A stretch of DNA of 21,203 bases, taken from the NCBI RefSeq assembly GCF_016735685.1, contig NZ_JAERRA010000001.1, forward strand, positions 2,267,019-2,288,221, in the 5' to 3' direction. Made by a program: the position numbers and the translations under genes. This DNA comes from Piscinibacter lacus (GTDB taxonomy: Bacteria > Pseudomonadota > Gammaproteobacteria > Burkholderiales > Burkholderiaceae_C). This document shows, piece by piece, positions 16,818 through 21,203 of this stretch (position 1 is its first letter; the number at the start of each line of letters is the position of its first letter). The notes beneath the pieces were generated by a model. That model did not search any database and was not told the origin of the DNA. It saw only the letters and a program-made list of their open reading frames with translations.

Positions 16818-18595
16818 GCACCGTGTCCTTCGCTGGCAAGCTGAGGTCGAGCAGCCGGCGCGGCGCCGGGAGGCTGGCCCCGCAGGGCGGCCATCACCTC
16901 GTCGCGCGGCCCGAAGGCTGCGGCGGTCCCCTCGCGCAACACGAGGATGCGGTCGATGGCCGGCAGCACGCTGGTGCGGTGGGTCATCACCACCAGGGTC
17001 GTGCCTTGGGCCTTGAGGCCTTGCAGGGTGTGCAGCAGGGCGCGGTCACCGGCCTCGTCCAGGCTGGCGTTGGGTTCGTCAAGCACGATGAACTTGGGCT
17101 GGCCGTAGATCGCCCGGGCCAGGGCCACGCGCTGGCGCTGGCCACCGGAGAGGACCACGCCACCCGCGCCGATGCGGGTCTCCAGGCCCTCGGGCAGGCC
17201 GGCCACCATCTCCTCCAGGCCAACTTGCTGCACCGCGCGCTGCACCAGCAGCGGATCGGCCTCGCCAAAGCGGGCGATGTTGTCAGCGAGGCTGCCGTCG
17301 AGGAGCTCGACCTCTTGTGGCAGGTAGCCGATGTGCGGACCCAGTTCTTCCTTGTTCCATGCGTAGATGTCCACGCCGTCCAGCCGCACCCGGCCGGCAG
17401 TGGCCGGCCACAGGCCGATCAGCAGCCTCGCCAGGGTGGACTTGCCCGAGGCCGAGGGCCCGACCACCGCCATGGCCTCGCCCGCAGCAAGCTGCAGGTT
17501 CAGGCCCTTGAGCACCGGCACCGCGCTGTTGGGCGGGCCTGCCACCAGTTGCTCGACTTGCAAGGCGCCGCGCGGCGCCGGCAGGGCCATGGCGGGCTGG
17601 CGCGGCGGCATGCCGGCCAGGAACTGGCGCAGACGCTGTTGGCTGTCGCGCACCTGGATGACTTGCCTCCATTGGGTGATGAGCTGCTGCAGCGGGCCCA
17701 GCGAGCGGCTGGAGAGGGTCCACGCGACCATCATCGCGATGCCGTTCGGATCCAGCTCGCCCGCCAGGGACAGCCAAGCCGCCACGCCCAGCACCAGCGA
17801 GCCCTGCGCGATCTGCACGAACTTCGAAAGTGCGGCGCCTGTGCCGGTGTGGTCGGAGGCTTCGGCCTGCTGGGCCAGCATCAGGTTCTGCTTGCTCAGC
17901 CAGCGGTCGCGGATCGAGGCCCACATGCCCAGGGCCTCGATGACCTGGGCGTTCTGCAGGCTGGTGGTGGCATAGCGCTGCGCCTCCACGCCGCTGCGCT
18001 GGGCGGCCGTCAGCACCGGGCGGGTCCGCCGTTCGGCCACCAGGCCGATGACGATCATTGCCAGGGCCGCGAGCAGCACCACCGCACCCAGCACCGGGCT
18101 GACCAGGAAGATGAAGACGATGAAGAACAGCGACATCGGCGCATCCACCAGCGCGCTCATCACCGGCCCGGCCACGAAGCTGCCCAGGGTCTTCAGGTCG
18201 TTGAGCGCCTGCGGGCCAAGGGGCATGCCACGGAGCTGGGCCTCGAAGGTGGCGTCAAACAAGCGGCTGCGCAACTGCGCATCCAGCCGCACCGCGGCCT
18301 TGTGCAGCACCTGACCGCGCACCCAGTCGGCGCCCTCCATCACGAGATAAGCCAACAGCACCGCCACCGTGAGCATCAGCAAGGTGTTCTCGCTGCGGCT
18401 GTTCACCACGCGGCCGTAGGTCTCCAGCATGTAGAACGTGGGCGCCAGCGCCAGCAGATTCACCACCAGGCTGTAGCCCAGGGCCAGCCGGGCATGCCCT
18501 CGCAGGCTGGACAGGGCCCCAGCCAGTTCGTCCAGGGGGCCTCTCGGTGCAGAGGGATTGGGACTCATGGGGCAGGACGGGGCAACCATGCCCAC
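16814..18595 (-). CDS. PrtD-type T1SS ABC transporter (first of a pair)
   Basis: This is a second complete PrtD-type ATPase/permease, 593 residues from GTG 18595. ATG 18589 or ATG 18568 (Met10, MSPNPSAPRG) are equally possible starts, and no clear ribosome binding site separates them. The membrane domain spans about 35-310 (LVVNLLALAPTFYMLETYGR). The ATPase domain has Walker A GPSASGKST (379-387), Q-loop Gln427, signature LSGGQ (482-486), Walker B FIVLDEP with Glu507, and switch His539. All catalytic residues are present, so neither partner of the pair looks degenerate. It is the first gene of the operon; the promoter must lie to its right. It differs widely from the next gene outside the motifs, so the duplication is old. 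Confidence 0.93.
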   Translation of the reverse strand: MGMVAPSCPMSPNPSAPRGPLDELAGALSSLRGHARLALGYSLVVNLLALAPTFYMLETYGRVVNSRSENTLLMLTVAVLLAYLVMEGADWVRGQVLHKAAVRLDAQLRSRLFDATFEAQLRGMPLGPQALNDLKTLGSFVAGPVMSALVDAPMSLFFIVFIFLVSPVLGAVVLLAALAMIVIGLVAERRTRPVLTAAQRSGVEAQRYATTSLQNAQVIEALGMWASIRDRWLSKQNLMLAQQAEASDHTGTGAALSKFVQIAQGSLVLGVAAWLSLAGELDPNGIAMMVAWTLSSRSLGPLQQLITQWRQVIQVRDSQQRLRQFLAGMPPRQPAMALPAPRGALQVEQLVAGPPNSAVPVLKGLNLQLAAGEAMAVVGPSASGKSTLARLLIGLWPATAGRVRLDGVDIYAWNKEELGPHIGYLPQEVELLDGSLADNIARFGEADPLLVQRAVQQVGLEEMVAGLPEGLETRIGAGGVVLSGGQRQRVALARAIYGQPKFIVLDEPNASLDEAGDRALLHTLQGLKAQGTTLVVMTHRTSVLPAIDRILVLREGTAAAFGPRDEVMAALRGQPPGAAPAARPQLASEGHGA

Positions 18596-18963
18596 AGAGG
18601 GTGCCGCACAGGCGCAGCGCGGTCCGGTCGTTTCACCAAGGTGTGGGGGCTGACGTGACTGCTACCCGAAGGCGTGCAGGCCATTCGCCGGACCGAGGCT
18701 GAAAAGCACTTCAGCCCGCGACCCAGCAAAAGAGCATCCAGGGCCAGAGGCTTCTCGCAACAAGTTTGCCGTACCACCAGGGGCATCAGCCTGCGAAGCG
18801 CTGGGAAGTCCATTCGCGATGCGCGCTGCCTCGCCGCTTGCCTGGTGCAGCCCTGGAGATACTGGAAAACGGCATATTTCATGAGCGAAGGCAAAAGTCT
18901 AGCGTCTGCGGGCCATGTGCCGATGTGGGGTCTTGCTTGAGCGTCGCCCGCGACCCGCTCGCC
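18596..18963. other. Intergenic region upstream of the T1SS operon
   Basis: No convincing gene is seen. The promoter of the leftward T1SS operon is expected here, but I could not pick out a good -35/-10 pair. Both strands have open frames of under 180 codons with no recognisable domain. The segment about 18720-18950 has lower G+C than the genes around it and may belong to an older insertion next to the IS3 remnant. Confidence 0.5.
18697..18716. promoter_or_regulatory. Perfect 7-bp hairpin upstream of the T1SS operon
   Basis: GGCTGAA, loop AAGCAC, TTCAGCC. It could be an operator or an RNA hairpin in the leader of the T1SS transcript, about 100 bases upstream of the first gene. No T-run follows on either strand. 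Confidence 0.3.
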
Positions 18964-19212
18964 TTCACCAAAGAGCAGATGGTCACGATCCTGCGAGAAG
19001 CCGAGCGCAGCAGCGTGACCGAGGCTGCATAGAGGCACAAAGTCAGCGAGCCCACGATCTACGCCTGGCGCAAGCACTTCGGCACCATGAAGACCGCTGA
19101 CGTCAAGCGCCTCAAGGCCCGGGAGTTGGAGAACTCCCTGCTCAAGAAGCTGCTGGTCGGAGCGGCCCTCGACATCAGAGTGCTCAAGGAGATCAACGCA
19201 AAAAAGTGGTGA
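18964..19212 (+). pseudogene. IS3-family OrfA remnant (nonsense mutation)
   Basis: The frame reads FTKEQMVTILREAERSSVTEAA, then TAG at 19030-19032 (probably an original AAG), then RHKVSEPTIYAWRKHFGTM. A leucine-zipper-like part (VKRLKARELENSLLKKLL) follows, ending in EINAKKW and TGA at 19210. This is the helix-turn-helix plus zipper organisation of IS3 OrfA. The normal start is not recognisable upstream. It cannot make a functional protein. Confidence 0.85.
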
Positions 19213-19433
19213 GCCCGCAGGTGCGACGCGCGCTGAATGAGCAGACTAACCGCCGGGGCTTGTCGCTGCGTCGTGCTTGCGGGCCGCTCAGCATCTCCCG
19301 CTCGTCGTTGAGCTACGAACTGCACATGCCGGCCAAGGACGCGCCCGTTATCCAGGCCATGCGGGATCTCTCCGCCGAGTACCCGCGCAATGACCAACGA
19401 CGCATCCGAATTTTCTTGCAACTCCAGGGGTGA
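19206..19433 (+). pseudogene. IS3-family OrfB transposase remnant (truncated)
   Basis: It begins in the -1 overlap with OrfA (VVSPQVRRALNEQTNRRGLSLRRAC), continues through DAPVIQAMRDLSAEYPRNDQRRIRIFLQLQG and stops at 19431-19433. The family normally continues through a full integrase core with its DDE triad, which is absent. YPRNDQRR, where YGYRR is usual, also shows decay. Confidence 0.85.
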
Positions 19434-19440
19434 CCTGCGC

Positions 19441-19486
19441 CCAACAGCCCAAGTCAACCCGCTTGAGGGGGTGTTGTTGGTTTTTT
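19441..19486 (+). terminator. Rho-independent terminator upstream of the second giant gene
   Basis: CCAACAGCCC (19441-19450) pairs with GGGTGTTGTTGG (ending 19480) with a two-base bulge, and TTTTTT follows at 19481-19486. An inner TCAA/TTGA pair sits in the loop. It would stop rightward read-through from the IS remnant before the gene's own promoter. Confidence 0.6.
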
Positions 19487-19501
19487 AAGCGAAGCGAGCG
19501 T

Positions 19502-19529
19502 TTGAAATCAAGATGCACTTGGATACATT
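19502..19529 (+). promoter_or_regulatory. Predicted sigma-70 promoter of the second giant gene
   Basis: TTGAAA at 19502-19507 (five of six to consensus), a 16-base spacer, then TACATT at 19524-19529 (four of six). This is the most A+T-rich stretch near the gene and lies 27 bases before the start codon, which leaves a short leader. Confidence 0.55.
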
Positions 19530-19545
19530 ACGCACGCGAAAAAAC

Positions 19546-19550
19546 AGGAG
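19546..19550 (+). promoter_or_regulatory. Ribosome binding site fixing the start of the second giant gene
   Basis: AGGAG six bases before ATG 19557 is a strong Shine-Dalgarno match. It supports this start and the absence of an N-terminal signal peptide. Confidence 0.8.
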
Positions 19551-19556
19551 TACCCC

Positions 19557-21203
19557 ATGGCTTTCACTTCACGCAATGACAGCGCCTTCGTGACCGAGAA
19601 CCTTCAGGTCAGCGGTGACCTGATCGAGAGCGACAACTCTGAGGTCATTAGCAGAATCAGCATGGGCACGCAATTCGTTGATGTTCCCATGAGCGGAGAA
19701 GATGTCTCGTTGGCGACAGACCATGGCACGCTCACCATCAACCGGACGGGGAGGTACACCTTTATCGCTCATGGGGCGTCGTCCGAGGCGTTATCGTCAG
19801 GGCAAGGCGCGGCCGTGTCTTTCAGTTACGACGTTCTAAGCGTGGCACCGGGTGCACAGGCGACACTCACCGGGAACAGCTTGCAGTTAACTGTCACTGG
19901 CAGCAACGATCAGCCCACTGTCACGGCTTTCAGCAACGGTGCAGTCACCGAGGACACGACGTCTGCGAACCTGAGCACCACGGTGTCGGCGAACTTCAAC
20001 GACATCGACACCCGCGATGTCCTGAGCTACAGCCAGACCAAGACCAGCGGCTCCCTGGGCGGCACGCTCACTTTGCTGTCCATCAACGACAGCGGGTTCA
20101 CTGGCAATGCCGGCTCGGTGAGTTACACCTACCGCGTGGCCAACAGCGCCACGCAGTTTTTGGCATTGGGCCAGACCGCCACCGAGACTTTCACGATTAC
20201 GGCTAGCGATGGCAAGGGAGGTTCGGTCAGTCAGTTGGTGACCGTCACCGTGACGGGTACGAATGATCGCCCCACCGTCACCAGCGTCGGCAACGGTGCG
20301 GTGACCGAAGACGCCGCTTCGCCGAATCTCAGCACCACCGTCTCGGTGAACTTCAACGACATCGACACCCGCGATGTCCTGAGCTACAGCCAGACCAAGA
20401 CCAGCGGCTCCCTGGGCGGCACGCTCAGCCTGCTCAGCAGCGACGACAGCGGTACCACCGGCAACGCCGGCTCGGTGAGCTACACCTACCGCGTGGCCAA
20501 CAGCGCCACACAGTTCTTGGCCGCAGGCCAAACCGCCACTGAGACCTTCACGATCACGGCCAGCGATGGCAAGGGTGGTTCGGTTAGCCAGGTGGTGACC
20601 GTGACCGTGACGGGCAGCAACGATCAGCCCACTGTCACGACTTTCAGCAACGGTGCAGTCACCGAGGACACGACGTCTGCGAACCTGAGCACCACGGTGT
20701 CGGCGAACTTCAACGACATCGACACCCGCGATGTCCTGAGCTACAGCCAGACCAAGACCAGCGGCACCCTCGGCGGCACGCTCACTTTGCTGTCCATCAA
20801 CGACAGCGGGTTCACTGGCAATGCCGGCTCGGTGAGCTACACCTACCGCGTGGCCAACAGCGCCACGCAGTTTTTGGCATTGGGCCAGACCGCCACCGAG
20901 ACTTTCACGATTACGGCTAGCGACGGCAAGGGAGGTTCGGTCAGTCAGTTGGTGACCGTCACCGTGACGGGTACGAATGATCGCCCCACCGTCACCAGCG
21001 TCGGCAACGGTGCGGTGACCGAAGACGCCGCTTCGCCGAATCTGAGCACCACCGTCTCGGTGAACTTCAGCGACATCGACACCCGCGATGTCCTGAGCTA
21101 CAGCCAGACCAAGACCAGCGGCTCCCTGGGCGGCACGCTGAGCCTGCTCAGCAGCAACGACAGCGGCACCGGCGGCAATGCCGGCTCGGTGAGCTACACC
21201 TAC
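19557..21203 (+). CDS. Second giant VCBS-repeat T1SS protein, 3'-partial
   Basis: The first 549 codons are visible and the frame is open to the last base. The N-terminus (MAFTSRNDSAFVTENLQVSG) is polar, with no Sec signal or lipobox, as expected for proteins exported by a C-terminal T1SS signal. Residues 1-116 form a degenerate VCBS-like cap (GTLTINRTGRYTF, SFSYDVLS, LQLTVTGSND). Four 119-residue VCBS repeats begin at residue 117, the last truncated. DNA identity with the VCBS part of the first giant gene is high, so the downstream part may also contain FG-GAP and RTX regions; this is inference. It has its own promoter and ribosome binding site and is transcribed away from the T1SS operon. 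Predicted role: surface adhesin or matrix protein. Confidence 0.92.
   Translation, partial: MAFTSRNDSAFVTENLQVSGDLIESDNSEVISRISMGTQFVDVPMSGEDVSLATDHGTLTINRTGRYTFIAHGASSEALSSGQGAAVSFSYDVLSVAPGAQATLTGNSLQLTVTGSNDQPTVTAFSNGAVTEDTTSANLSTTVSANFNDIDTRDVLSYSQTKTSGSLGGTLTLLSINDSGFTGNAGSVSYTYRVANSATQFLALGQTATETFTITASDGKGGSVSQLVTVTVTGTNDRPTVTSVGNGAVTEDAASPNLSTTVSVNFNDIDTRDVLSYSQTKTSGSLGGTLSLLSSDDSGTTGNAGSVSYTYRVANSATQFLAAGQTATETFTITASDGKGGSVSQVVTVTVTGSNDQPTVTTFSNGAVTEDTTSANLSTTVSANFNDIDTRDVLSYSQTKTSGTLGGTLTLLSINDSGFTGNAGSVSYTYRVANSATQFLALGQTATETFTITASDGKGGSVSQLVTVTVTGTNDRPTVTSVGNGAVTEDAASPNLSTTVSVNFSDIDTRDVLSYSQTKTSGSLGGTLSLLSSNDSGTGGNAGSVSYTY
19905..21203 (+). repeat. VCBS tandem repeats, 357-bp period with alternating types
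   Basis: Repeat starts at 19905, 20262, 20619 and 20976 are exactly 357 bases apart. Repeats 1 and 3 are one type (NDQPTVT, TTSANLSTTVSANF, SINDSGFTGNAG, ALGQ). Repeats 2 and 4 are another ([24 protein letters not shown]). Repeats 1 and 3 differ at only a handful of bases, so the recent duplication unit was the 714-bp pair. Confidence 0.92.

Larger units (their letters stand above)
18964..19433 (+). mobile_element. Decayed IS3-family insertion sequence remnant
   Basis: The remnant holds an OrfA with an in-frame nonsense codon and only the first quarter or so of OrfB, in the usual overlapping arrangement. The OrfA start, most of OrfB including its DDE core, and recognisable terminal repeats are missing. 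It sits between the T1SS operon and the divergent second giant gene. Confidence 0.8.

Noticed and set aside
13659..16844. 1061-codon plus-strand open frame across the T1SS genes (and 611 codons at 16823-18658)
   Set aside because: The minus strand encodes complete adaptor and ABC proteins with catalytic motifs; the plus-strand frame is their shadow.
18565..19077. 170-codon minus-strand open frame upstream of the T1SS operon
   Set aside because: No recognisable domain; it overlaps the IS3 remnant on the other strand and has unusual composition.
1..21203. A local diversity-generating retroelement (reverse transcriptase plus template)
   Set aside because: No reverse transcriptase motif or non-coding template copy was found in the window; the NNY pattern is reported only as a footprint of unknown origin.

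Overview
The window is strongly G+C rich, with G or C at most third codon positions. The gene content (PrtD/PrtE/TolC-type secretion genes, an IS481 element, an IS3 remnant) fits a Gram-negative proteobacterium, most likely a betaproteobacterium of the Burkholderiales. No rRNA, tRNA or housekeeping marker is present, so the assignment is inference. This is an accessory locus built around giant repeat-containing secreted proteins and a dedicated type I secretion system (T1SS).

Layout. (1) 2-7378, plus strand: the C-terminal 2458 residues of a giant secreted protein whose start lies outside the window. It carries VCBS repeats, a cadherin-like domain, then three tandem units of about 2.15 kb. 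Each unit is exactly seven 71-residue FG-GAP repeats (a predicted seven-bladed beta-propeller) followed by RTX nonapeptides and a conserved C-terminal module. (2) 7520-9583: a TPR plus O-GlcNAc-transferase/SPINDLY-type glycosyltransferase (GT41). (3) 9621-10715: a TIGR03032-family protein of unknown function. (4) 10870-11934: an IS481-family element whose transposase is on the minus strand. (5) 12030-12157: an orphan tail of another copy of the giant protein. (6) 18595 down to 12206, minus strand: a T1SS operon with two consecutive PrtD-type ABC transporter genes, a PrtE/HlyD-type adaptor and a TolC-type outer membrane protein. (7) 18964-19433: a decayed IS3-family remnant. (8) 19557 to the window end, plus strand: the start of a second giant VCBS protein with its own promoter, ribosome binding site and upstream terminator.

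Working model (inference): the giant proteins have no N-terminal signal peptide where the start is visible, and end in RTX-type modules, so they are the likely T1SS substrates. The glycosyltransferase and the TIGR03032 protein lie just downstream of one of them and may modify it in the cytoplasm before export.

The most unusual signal lies inside the 21 FG-GAP repeats. Seven codons per repeat are hypervariable at their first and second bases but keep a fixed third base (NNT or NNC), while the codons around them are nearly invariant. This is the reverse of neutral coding divergence. It suggests diversifying selection, or adenine-targeted mutagenesis of AAY codons, on a repeated binding surface.
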